A DNA stretch of 5,837 nucleotides from Betaproteobacteria bacterium. Its GTDB lineage: Bacteria; Pseudomonadota; Gammaproteobacteria; Burkholderiales; Casimicrobiaceae. A program made the translations under genes and the position numbers. The first letter of the stretch is position 1; the number at the start of each line of letters is the position of its first letter. The notes beneath the pieces were generated by a model. It had not been told where the DNA came from. It did no database searches and saw only the letters and a list, made by a program, of their open reading frames with translations. Shown here in pieces: positions 1 through 5,837 of the stretch. The DNA lies in the NCBI GenBank assembly GCA_005889025.1, contig VBCZ01000268.1:10337-16173 (forward strand), in the 5' to 3' direction.

Positions 1-1755
1 GCGTTCCTGAAGAGCCCGGTCGGCCAGATGTTCCACCAGTTCTTCGGCGAGAACATGCTGCGCGCCGACGTGTGCAACGCGGTCGACGAGCTGGGCCAAT
101 TGCTGGACCATACGGGGCCGGTGGCGGCATCGGAGCGCAATGCGGCGCGCATTTTCAACGCAGATCATTGTTTTTTTGTCACCAACGGCACGTCGACCTC
201 GAACAAGATGGTCTGGCACGCGAACGTGGCGCCCGACGATATCGTCGTCGTCGATCGCAACTGCCACGTCTCCATTCTGCACGCGATCACCATGACCGGC
301 GCTATTCCGGTCTTCCTCACGCCGAAGCGCAACCACCTGGGCATCATCGGCCCGATCGCGCTCGACGAGTTCACGCCGGAGAACATCCGCAGAAAGATCG
401 AGGCGAATCCGTTTGCGCGCGCGGCCAAGAACAAGAAGCCGCGCATACTGACGATCACTCAGAGCACCTATGACGGCATTGCCTACAACGTCGAGATGCT
501 CAAGCAGACGCTGGGCAACAGCGTCGATACACTGCATTTCGACGAAGCGTGGCTTCCGCACGCCGCGTTCCACGACTTCTACAAGGACATGCATGCCATC
601 GGCAAGGACCGGCCGCGCAGCAAGGAAGCGATCATCTTCGCCACGCACTCGACGCACAAGCTGTTGGCCGGCATTTCGCAGGCGTCGCAGATCCTGGTGC
701 AGGAATCGCAGACGCGCAAGCTCGACCGGAATGTCTTCAACGAGGCGTACCTGATGCATACGTCGACTTCGCCGCAGTACGCGATCATCGCGTCGTGCGA
801 TGTCGCTGCAGCCATGATGGAGCCGCCCGGCGGAACGGCGCTGGTCCAGGAGTCGATCATGGAGGCTCTCGACTTTCGCCGCGCGATGCGCAAAGTCGAT
901 GACGAATGGGGCAAGGACTGGTGGTTCAAGGTATGGGGGCCGGAAAAGCTCGCGGCCGAGGGTATCGCCAAGCGCGAAGACTGGATGCTCAAGGCGAATG
1001 AAAAGTGGCATGGCTTCGGCGAGATCGCGCCCGGCTTCAACATCCTCGATCCGATCAAGGCCACCGTGATCACGCCGGGCTTGGACGTTTCCGGCAGATT
1101 CGCCAAGACGGGCATCCCGGCATCGATCGTCACCCGGTACCTCGCCGAGCATGGCGTCATCGTGGAGAAGACCGGGCTCTATTCGTTCTTCATCATGTTC
1201 ACCATAGGCATCACCAAGGGTCGCTGGAACACGCTGGTGACGGCGCTGCAACAGTTCAAGGACGATTACGACAAGAACCAGCCGCTGTGGAGGATCCTGC
1301 CCGAGTTCTGCATGCAACAGCCCAAATACGAGCGCGTGGGCCTGCGCGAGCTATGCCAGCAGATTCACGATATGTACAAGGCGCACGACGTGGCGCGGGT
1401 GACGACGGAGATGTACCTTTCCGACATGCAGCCCGCGATGAAGCCCTCCGATGCGTTCGCCTGCATGGCGCATCGCGAGATCGATCGGGTGGAGATCGAC
1501 CAGCTCGAAGGTCGCGTGACGAGTGTGCTGCTGACGCCTTACCCGCCGGGTATCCCGCTGCTCATTCCGGGTGAGCGCTTCAATCGCACGATCGTGCAGT
1601 TCCTGCAATTCGCGCGTAACTTCAACCAGCAGTTTCCGGGCTTTGACACCGACATTCATGGGCTCGTTGAAACGAGCGACGCGGGCAAGCTGCGTTATTT
1701 CGTGGATTGCGTCCGGCCGCGGCAGCTGCATATGGACGCAAAGGCGGCCGAATGA
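1..1755 (+). CDS. Orn/Lys/Arg decarboxylase, AdiA/LdcI type (5'-truncated by window edge)
   Basis: PLP-dependent fold-type I decarboxylase that removes CO2 from a basic amino acid to give a polyamine or diamine, in the cytoplasm. The frame is open from base 1, so the Met at 28 is internal and the true start lies outside the window. 584 residues are visible; E. coli relatives have roughly 710-760, so most of the N-terminal wing domain is missing. Numbered from the Met at 28: VTNGTSTSNK (51-60) is the phosphate-binding loop region, HFDEAW (170-175) holds the Asp that contacts the PLP ring nitrogen, and HSTHKLL (207-213) carries the Schiff-base lysine K211. LDPIK and PYPPGIPLLIPGE (504-516) mark the C-terminal domain. 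HFDEAW and FATHSTHKLL resemble AdiA more than LdcI, but substrate (Arg, Lys or Orn) cannot be fixed from this. It ends in TGA, convergent with pta. No antiporter gene is adjacent, so a role in acid resistance is not shown. Confidence 0.93.
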   Translation, partial: AFLKSPVGQMFHQFFGENMLRADVCNAVDELGQLLDHTGPVAASERNAARIFNADHCFFVTNGTSTSNKMVWHANVAPDDIVVVDRNCHVSILHAITMTGAIPVFLTPKRNHLGIIGPIALDEFTPENIRRKIEANPFARAAKNKKPRILTITQSTYDGIAYNVEMLKQTLGNSVDTLHFDEAWLPHAAFHDFYKDMHAIGKDRPRSKEAIIFATHSTHKLLAGISQASQILVQESQTRKLDRNVFNEAYLMHTSTSPQYAIIASCDVAAAMMEPPGGTALVQESIMEALDFRRAMRKVDDEWGKDWWFKVWGPEKLAAEGIAKREDWMLKANEKWHGFGEIAPGFNILDPIKATVITPGLDVSGRFAKTGIPASIVTRYLAEHGVIVEKTGLYSFFIMFTIGITKGRWNTLVTALQQFKDDYDKNQPLWRILPEFCMQQPKYERVGLRELCQQIHDMYKAHDVARVTTEMYLSDMQPAMKPSDAFACMAHREIDRVEIDQLEGRVTSVLLTPYPPGIPLLIPGERFNRTIVQFLQFARNFNQQFPGFDTDIHGLVETSDAGKLRYFVDCVRPRQLHMDAKAAE

Positions 1756-1791
1756 AGTCCGCCCTGAAACAAACCCGGGCGCCTGCCGGCC

Positions 1792-2775
1792 TTACGTCAC
1801 GGCGCTGACACCGCTTTCCGCAGCTGGGGCGCTCTCGCTATGCGGATGGGCTTCGCCGGCGCGCGTAGACTGCGCGATCAGCGAGGCAAGGACACAGGAA
1901 GCCATGCGAACTTCCATGGTATCGCTGCGTCCGGCAAGCACGATCGGAACCCTGGCGCCGAGGATAATACCCGCGGCGAGCGCGCCGAAAATTCCCGTCA
2001 GCGTGCGCAACATCATCGAGCCCGATTCGAGGCTGGGAACGATCAAAACGTCCGCCAGTCCGGCTATTTTCGATTCGATGCCGTTTAGGCGCGCGGCTGT
2101 CGGAGACAGGGCGGTGTCGACCGTCATCGGTCCCTCGACCACGCCGCCGCTGATCAGCCCTTGCGCCGCCATCTCGGCCAGAGCGGCGGCGTCGCCCGTC
2201 GCGGGAAGCGCGGCTGTTACGCCTTCGACGGCGGCCAGCACGGCTACCTGCGGCATTGCGATGCCCAGACCGAGGGCAAAATCGATCGCGTTCTGAACGA
2301 TCTCGCGCTTCGCAGCGAGGTTGGGCGCGATGTTGATAACCGCATCCGACAACAGGAAGGGACGCGAAAAGCCCGGCACGTCGACGAAATAAGCATGCGT
2401 CAGGCGGTGCTCGGAACGCAGCCCGGTATCCGGAGCGGCCACCACGCGCATGAGATCGTCCGGGTAGAGGCTGCCCTTGATCAGAGCGCGAACCTCGCCG
2501 CTGCGCGCGAGCGCGACCGCCCGCTGAGCCGCAGCGTGGGGATCGTCCGGCGTATCGATGAGCTCGATGCGCGACAGATCCAGTCCCGCCTGGGTGGCGG
2601 CATCCGCGATGCGCGCTTCGGGACCGACAAGGACCGGCGTCAGGTAGCCCGCGAATTGGCCCGAAAGCGCGAGCTGCAATGAATCGCGATCGCACGGATA
2701 GACGATTCCGGTCGGCAGCGGCGACAGACTCCGTGCGTGCTCGACGAAGCGCTGGAACTGCGGGCGGGTAACCAC
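1792..2775 (-). CDS. pta: Phosphate acetyl/butyryltransferase, short form (Pta-like)
   Basis: 327-residue cytoplasmic acyltransferase of the PTA/PTB fold, interconverting acyl phosphate and acyl-CoA. Visible family landmarks are ALIKGSL (97-103), SDAVINIAP (143-151), GPMTVDTALS (215-224), ADVLIVPSLESG (241-252) and RSDTMEVRMASC (283-294). The protein is the catalytic domain alone: there is no N-terminal MaoC hydratase domain and no DRTGG domain as in long Pta. A low-complexity tail follows residue 303. The start is GTG at 2775, the first possible start in the frame, only a few residues ahead of the conserved N-terminus; no Shine-Dalgarno sequence precedes it. Short Ptas of this kind occur with xsc in taurine-degradation clusters, where they convert the acetyl phosphate made by Xsc; proximity to tauABC suggests that job here. 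No acetate kinase gene is adjacent downstream. A butyryl-specific enzyme is the main alternative. Confidence 0.85.
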   Translation of the reverse strand: MVTRPQFQRFVEHARSLSPLPTGIVYPCDRDSLQLALSGQFAGYLTPVLVGPEARIADAATQAGLDLSRIELIDTPDDPHAAAQRAVALARSGEVRALIKGSLYPDDLMRVVAAPDTGLRSEHRLTHAYFVDVPGFSRPFLLSDAVINIAPNLAAKREIVQNAIDFALGLGIAMPQVAVLAAVEGVTAALPATGDAAALAEMAAQGLISGGVVEGPMTVDTALSPTAARLNGIESKIAGLADVLIVPSLESGSMMLRTLTGIFGALAAGIILGARVPIVLAGRSDTMEVRMASCVLASLIAQSTRAGEAHPHSESAPAAESGVSAVT

Positions 2776-2810
2776 GATCCGAGCGTGGCAAAGGGTGGAA
2801 GGCCTGTCAA
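2773..2810 (-). promoter_or_regulatory. Possible sigma70-type promoter of pta, predicting a leaderless mRNA
   Basis: On the minus strand a perfect -35 box TTGACA (2805-2810) is followed by a 17-base spacer (2788-2804) and the weak -10 candidate CACGCT (2782-2787). The pta GTG comes only 6 bases later. Transcription would then begin at or next to the start codon, which agrees with the absence of a Shine-Dalgarno sequence. The -10 box matches the consensus poorly (2 of 6), so this is tentative. Confidence 0.33.
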
Positions 2811-2841
2811 CCCTGCGCCGATAGCCGGCATATGGAGGGGA

Positions 2842-2892
2842 TCAGCCGTCGCGCCCGTCGGGTCCCACCGCAGCCATCGCACTCGACCTCCT
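2842..2892 (-). other. Strong Shine-Dalgarno with an 11-codon ORF in the tauC-pta gap
   Basis: AGGAGG (2887-2892, minus strand) stands 9 bases before an ATG (2875-2877) and 4 bases before a GTG (2880-2882). From the ATG the reading is MAAVGPDGRDG followed by TGA (2842-2844). From the GTG a different frame runs 80 codons into pta, but resembles nothing I know and overlaps the real pta frame. The ribosome site is the strongest-looking one in the window, yet it serves no recognisable gene. It may be a leader peptide, the left-over 5' end of a lost gene, or chance. The rest of the 184-base gap shows no clear terminator after tauC. Confidence 0.22.
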
Positions 2893-2959
2893 GTGCCGCT
2901 TACGCAAAGTCAGCAACGCGTTTTGGCGTCCTGAGGCTGCACCGGTCGGGTATAGGTCC

Positions 2960-3757
2960 TTACGCTTTCCCCTTCCAGGGAACGACCAGCCGCTCCACAT
3001 AGCGCATCAACAGGTCGAAAAGATACGCCACCGCACCGATGACGACGATGCCCATGATGACGATGTCGGTGCGCAGAAAGTTCGATGCGTTGAGCACCAT
3101 CTGACCCAAGCCATGGGTGGCGGCGACCATTTCGGCGGCCACGAGCGTCGTCCAGCCGAAGCCAATGGAGATTCTCATCGCGGTCAGTATCTCCGGCATT
3201 GCGGCCGGGATGACCACGTGCCAGATCACCTGCCACTTCGACGCGCCCATCGAGTAGGCGGCATGAATCTGCTCCTGCGAGACCGAGCGCACGCCGGAGC
3301 GCGCGCTCATCGCCAGCGGTGCGAAGCAGGCGAGATAAATCAGCAGGACTTTCGACAGCTCGTCGATGCCGAACCAAATGATGATCAGCGGAAGGTACGC
3401 CAGCGGCGGCAGCGGCCGGTAGAACTCGATCGGCGGATCAAAAATCCCGCGGGCGATGCGCGAAACTCCCATCGCGATACCGATGGGAATCGCCGTGAGG
3501 CAGGCGAGGAAAAACGCGGTGAAAACACGGAACATCGACCAGCCGAAATGCGTGGCAAGCGGCGCGTCCGTCAGCTGTCCGCGGGCCGACTCCCACAGGC
3601 GTTCGAAAACGGTCTCGGGCGTGGGCAGGACCCACCACAGCGCGAAGATCGCGACCATGGTGACGACCGAGATCGCGGTGCTGGCACCCTCGCCCGGCGT
3701 CGAATAGCCCGAGGTTTTCGGGTGTTCGCCGGCAGTCGCGACTTTTGCGGCGGTCAT
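2960..3757 (-). CDS. tauC: Taurine/sulfonate ABC transporter permease, TauC type
   Basis: 265-residue inner-membrane subunit of a TauABC/SsuABC-class importer. The first membrane segment lies at about 25-43. The family's conserved stretch FYRPLPPLAYLPLIIIWFG is at 112-130, and the cytoplasmic EAA loop that docks on the ATPase is at about 165-188 (HAAYSMGASKWQ then VIPAAMP). GWTTLVAAEMVAATHGLG (201-218) and a final membrane segment near 231-250 follow; each has a close match in E. coli TauC as I recall it. The ATG at 3755-3757 overlaps the tauB stop as ATGA, so translation is probably coupled; GGAG lies 10 bases upstream. Odd point: WWV (41-43) runs straight into LPTPETV (44-50), whereas TauC and SsuC normally have about a dozen residues between WW and the LPxP motif. 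This looks like an in-frame loss of about 11 residues after the first helix. Substrate could be another sulfonate. Confidence 0.88.
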   Translation of the reverse strand: MTAAKVATAGEHPKTSGYSTPGEGASTAISVVTMVAIFALWWVLPTPETVFERLWESARGQLTDAPLATHFGWSMFRVFTAFFLACLTAIPIGIAMGVSRIARGIFDPPIEFYRPLPPLAYLPLIIIWFGIDELSKVLLIYLACFAPLAMSARSGVRSVSQEQIHAAYSMGASKWQVIWHVVIPAAMPEILTAMRISIGFGWTTLVAAEMVAATHGLGQMVLNASNFLRTDIVIMGIVVIGAVAYLFDLLMRYVERLVVPWKGKA

Positions 3758-4560
3758 TGTGTGCTCGCTCCGATGGATGCGGCGGCCTTGTCGCGGTGAA
3801 GTATCACCGCCAGTACCTCCTCGCGAACGCGGATAAATTCCGGGTCCGACTTGATCGCGCGAGCGTCACGCGTTTCCAGAAAGCGGCGTCCGAAGTCGAC
3901 TTGGTACTCATGCGAGATGCGCCCGGGACGCGGCGTCATCACCACCAGATGCGTCGCGAGGAACAGCGCCTCCTCGACACTGTGAGTGATGAAAAAGCAC
4001 ATCTTTCCGGTGCGATGCCAGACGTCGAGGATCAATTCCTGGATCGACTCGCGCGTGAACGCATCGAGCGCGCCCAAAGGCTCGTCCATGAGCATGAGCT
4101 CGGGGTCGCTCGCGAGCGCGCGAGCGATGCCCACGCGCTGTTGCATGCCGCCGGAGAGCTCGTAGATCGCGCGATCGGCGAAATCCTCCAGCCCAACGAG
4201 CTTGAGCTGCTCCATGGCCACGCGGCGGCGCTCCGGAGGCGGCACGCCGCGCATGCGCAAACCGAACTCGACGTTTTCCACCACGTCGAGCCAGGGCATC
4301 AGGGCGTGCTTCTGAAATACGACGCCGCGATCGGCGCCGGGTCCCGCCACGGGCTTGCCATCGAGCTCGATCGTGCCCTCGGTGGGCGGCAGGAAGCCGG
4401 CAATGCACGACAGAAGCGTAGTCTTGCCGCACCCCGATGCGCCGATGGCGACTACGAATTCGCCATCCTTCATTTTCAGGCTGACGCTGGCGAGCGCCTC
4501 CACCGTGCCGGTTCGGGTCGCGTAGCGAACGCCCAAATTGCGGATATCGAGTTCCGGCAA
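3754..4560 (-). CDS. tauB: Taurine/sulfonate ABC transporter ATP-binding protein, TauB type
   Basis: 268-residue cytoplasmic ATPase that drives import through TauC. All nucleotide-binding motifs are intact: Walker A GASGCGKT (40-47), Q-loop glutamine Q83 in VFQKHALMPW, ABC signature LSGGMQQR (135-142), Walker B LMLMDE (155-160), D-loop GALD (163-166) and switch histidine H193 in FFITHS. GPGADRGVVFQ and the near-C-terminal IKSDPEFI are typical of TauB. The start is taken as TTG at 4558-4560: an in-frame TGA lies upstream at 4597-4599, no ATG or GTG falls between, and MPELDIRNLGVRY fits the family N-terminus. The ribosome site is weak. The stop overlaps the tauC ATG. It lies 197 bases from the tauA stop, beyond a terminator and REP-like repeats, so tauBC is probably made at a lower level than tauA or from its own promoter, which I could not identify. 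Confidence 0.93.
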   Translation of the reverse strand: MPELDIRNLGVRYATRTGTVEALASVSLKMKDGEFVVAIGASGCGKTTLLSCIAGFLPPTEGTIELDGKPVAGPGADRGVVFQKHALMPWLDVVENVEFGLRMRGVPPPERRRVAMEQLKLVGLEDFADRAIYELSGGMQQRVGIARALASDPELMLMDEPLGALDAFTRESIQELILDVWHRTGKMCFFITHSVEEALFLATHLVVMTPRPGRISHEYQVDFGRRFLETRDARAIKSDPEFIRVREEVLAVILHRDKAAASIGASTQ

Positions 4561-4582
4561 AAGAGATCCCGATTTAAGCGAT

Positions 4583-4685
4583 CTACAGGCGCGAATTCAT
4601 CCGCACCGGCTGTTCCGATCACCACCGCGCCCGAATGAATTCGGGCCTACGTCTCGCGAAACCGGTCGATGTAAATTCATTCACA
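4583..4685. repeat. Cluster of three REP-like stem-loops sharing a TTCA loop
   Basis: Three small hairpins share the core AATTCAT. Unit A (4591-4604) has 5-base arms, with one G-T pair when read on the minus strand, around TTCA, and is flanked by CTAC at 4583-4586. Unit B (4629-4646) is inverted relative to A and has perfect 7-base arms GCCCGAA/TTCGGGC; read on the minus strand its loop is TTCA and it is preceded directly by GTAG (4647-4650). Unit C (4670-4685) has 6-base arms TGTAAA/TTCACA with one mismatch, again around TTCA. A GTAG tetranucleotide before an imperfect or perfect palindrome is the hallmark of REP elements mobilised by RAYT transposases, and inverted neighbours resemble a BIME. 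Such elements often affect mRNA stability between operon genes. No transposase gene is in the window. Confidence 0.6.
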
Positions 4686-4698
4686 GGGATTTTGGCAG

Positions 4699-4726
4699 AA
4701 AAACGGCGGCGCATCGCGCGCCGCCG
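4699..4726 (-). terminator. Rho-independent terminator after tauA
   Basis: On the minus strand the perfect 9-base stem CGGCGGCGC/GCGCCGCCG (arms at 4718-4726 and 4704-4712) closes a 5-base loop (4713-4717) and is followed directly by TTTTT (4699-4703). It begins 31 bases past the tauA stop codon. Its position inside the tau operon would limit read-through into tauBC, as is common after abundant periplasmic binding-protein genes. The plus-strand reading lacks a T-run, so it is one-directional. Confidence 0.87.
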
Positions 4727-4757
4727 CAGGATGTGCAAGGCTGCCCGCGGATGTTCT

Positions 4758-5664
4758 TTACATCGCTTTCGTCACCCACTCGGTCGTCACGTTTTTGCTG
4801 TAATCAGGCACGACCGTGGTCAGCCTGCCTTGCTCCTTGAGAAAGTTCGCCTGCTGCGTCAGCGCTTTTGCGGCCGCGCCGTTCGCGCCTCCGCCCAGCC
4901 ACGTCGGCGACGCCTGTTCCTTCGCGCTGGGAAATCCATAGAGCGACATCGCGTCCGCCACGTCCTCCGGCTTGCCGCCGGACCATTTCGCAACGGCCCC
5001 GACTTTCGCCGTGTCGCCGGTCCAGGCCTTGGGGTTGGAGCGATAGTCGTTGTCCGCCTTGGCCAGCGCCTTGACCAGGGCGACCATGAACTCCGGGTTC
5101 TCCTTCGCGAATTTGCGCGTCACGATCAGGCCGTCGAAAGTGCACGCGCCCTGCTTGCAGATGTCGCCCGAGGTCATCAGCACCTTGCCGGTTTTCTTGA
5201 TGTTGGACAGCACCGGGTCCCAGATGAATGCCGCATCGATGTCGCCACGTCCCCAGGCCGCTGCGATTTCCGGCGGACGCATGTTCAGCACTTGCGCATC
5301 GGACGCCTTGAGCCCCGCTTTTTGCATCGCGTACAGGAGCTGGAAGTGCGAGGTCGACACGAACGGCGTTCCTATCTTCTTGCCCTTGAGATCGGCGATG
5401 CTGTTGACGCCGCTGCCATTGCGCGCGACGAGCGCCTCGGCCGCGGCGATATCCCGACGCCATGGCGCGGATGACGTCGCCGCCGCCGCCGAACTGGCGC
5501 CAGTTGATTTTGTATCCGGTCGCCTTTTCGACCTCCTGGCTCTGCTGCACCCATCGCCACGGATTCATCATGTCCTGATAGGCGAAGGTCACCGTCTTCT
5601 GCGCCAACGCGGGCAACGCGATCGACGCGGCCATCCAAAGCAGTCCTGCCAGCATGCGTTTCAT
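4758..5664 (-). pseudogene. tauA: Taurine-binding periplasmic protein TauA, frameshifted and internally deleted
   Basis: Solute-binding component that would deliver taurine (or a related sulfonate) to TauBC. The ATG at 5662-5664 follows a good GAGGGAGAG ribosome site. Residues 1-21 form a signal peptide (MKR, hydrophobic core, cleavage after ALPALA); mature sequence QKTVTFAYQ, NWRQFGGGGDVIRAMASG follows to residue 71. There the homology leaves this frame and resumes in another at 5453 with DIAAAEALVARNGSG, then FVSTSHFQLL, RPPEIAAAWGRGDIDAAFIW and NFLKEQGRL, ending in TAA at 4758-4760 (231 codons). Against E. coli TauA from memory, the segment equivalent to DVQIGNLGSSPL through about 29 residues is absent, so the lesion is best read as an out-of-frame deletion of some 85-90 bases near 5453. 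A single-base correction would restore the frame but not the missing ligand-binding part. Assembly or sequencing error is possible. It lies 30 bases after the aminotransferase stop, so the two are probably co-transcribed. Confidence 0.86.
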
Positions 5665-5694
5665 GCTCTCTCTCCCTCGAACTCGCTTGTGGTG

Positions 5695-5837
5695 CTAGAC
5701 GATCGCCAGAGTCTTGCGCAGGATATCGACCAGCGTATCGATGTGCGCCTTTTCCGCGATCAGCGGCGGAGCGACGATCACGCAATCTCCCGTCGCCTTC
5801 AGATGCAGGCCGTTGTCGAAAAGCTTTTTCTGCAGCG
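5695..5837 (-). CDS. Class III aminotransferase, C-terminal end only (partial)
   Basis: Only the last 46 codons are in the window, ending in TAG at 5695-5697; the gene continues past the right edge. The visible protein runs LQKKLFDNGLHLKATGDCV, then IVAPPLIAEKAHIDTLVD and ILRKTLAIV. The pattern G-h-D-x-h-h-h-x-PPL-h followed by an amphipathic helix with hxxLVDhLRxTL is the usual C-terminus of PLP-dependent class III (omega) aminotransferases. Its stop lies 30 bases before tauA on the same strand, which suggests one operon. In that setting a taurine:pyruvate aminotransferase (Tpa) is an attractive guess, but beta-alanine:pyruvate, putrescine or other omega-aminotransferases share this C-terminus, so the substrate is left open. 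Confidence 0.85.
   Translation of the reverse strand, partial: LQKKLFDNGLHLKATGDCVIVAPPLIAEKAHIDTLVDILRKTLAIV

Noticed and set aside
1..1755. Arginine-dependent acid-resistance system
   Set aside because: The decarboxylase looks AdiA-like, but no AdiC-type antiporter or regulator is visible and substrate-specifying residues cannot be settled by eye.
1756..1791. Possible bidirectional terminator between the convergent decarboxylase and pta genes
   Set aside because: GC-rich short palindromes (CCCGGG, GGCGCC, CCGG) are present, but no stem of useful length is followed by a T-run in either direction.
2640..2882. 80-codon minus-strand ORF from GTG with a good Shine-Dalgarno sequence
   Set aside because: It overlaps the start of pta in another frame, has no recognisable family features and ends inside pta. 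Only the ribosome site and the short ATG ORF are reported.
3745..4638. Long plus-strand ORF opposite tauB (297 codons)
   Set aside because: Antisense shadow: rich in Arg, His and Ala with no family motifs, and it lies over an ABC ATPase with all motifs intact.
4635..5474. Long plus-strand ORF opposite tauA (279 codons)
   Set aside because: Arg-rich antisense shadow of the TauA coding frame, with its first codons within REP unit B.
4804..5664. A continuous 286-codon minus-strand ORF beginning with the TauA signal peptide
   Set aside because: Only its first 71 residues are TauA. After that it is an Arg/Gly-rich shadow of the true frame, open merely because of high GC. Taking it as the gene would give a false chimera and hide the frame change.

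Overview
The window is GC-rich throughout and its proteins look proteobacterial, most like a betaproteobacterium of the Burkholderiales. That placement comes from protein resemblance and base composition as remembered, not from a marker gene. One gene runs rightward from the left edge. Everything else lies on the minus strand and is read from the right edge leftward.

Layout. (1) Positions 1-1755, plus strand: the C-terminal three quarters of a PLP-dependent Orn/Lys/Arg decarboxylase of the AdiA/LdcI fold, cut off by the window edge. (2) 1792-2775, minus: a short-form phosphate acetyl/butyryltransferase (Pta), convergent with the decarboxylase across 36 bases. (3) 2776-2959: a 184-base gap holding a possible promoter for pta and a strong Shine-Dalgarno sequence in front of an 11-codon ORF. 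(4) 2960-3757 and 3754-4560, minus: TauC-type permease and TauB-type ATPase, overlapping by ATGA. (5) 4561-4757: an intergenic stretch with three related REP-like stem-loops and a textbook intrinsic terminator for tauA. (6) 4758-5664, minus: a TauA-type periplasmic binding protein gene that is broken by a reading-frame change and lacks about 29 codons. (7) 5695-5837, minus: the last 46 codons of a class III aminotransferase.

Read in transcription order, the minus-strand set is aminotransferase, tauA, tauB, tauC, pta. This fits the known taurine-dissimilation route: TauABC imports taurine, a taurine:pyruvate aminotransferase (Tpa) converts it to sulfoacetaldehyde, sulfoacetaldehyde acetyltransferase (Xsc) yields sulfite and acetyl phosphate, and Pta makes acetyl-CoA. 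The central enzyme, Xsc, is absent from the window. The pathway assignment is therefore an inference from gene neighbourhood, and the aminotransferase substrate cannot be read from its C-terminal stub.

The most notable features are damage in the transporter genes (an out-of-frame deletion in tauA and an apparent 11-residue in-frame deletion in tauC) and the terminator plus REP cluster between tauA and tauBC. The damage could be real decay or an assembly/sequencing artefact. I see no clear sign of a wholly new system here.
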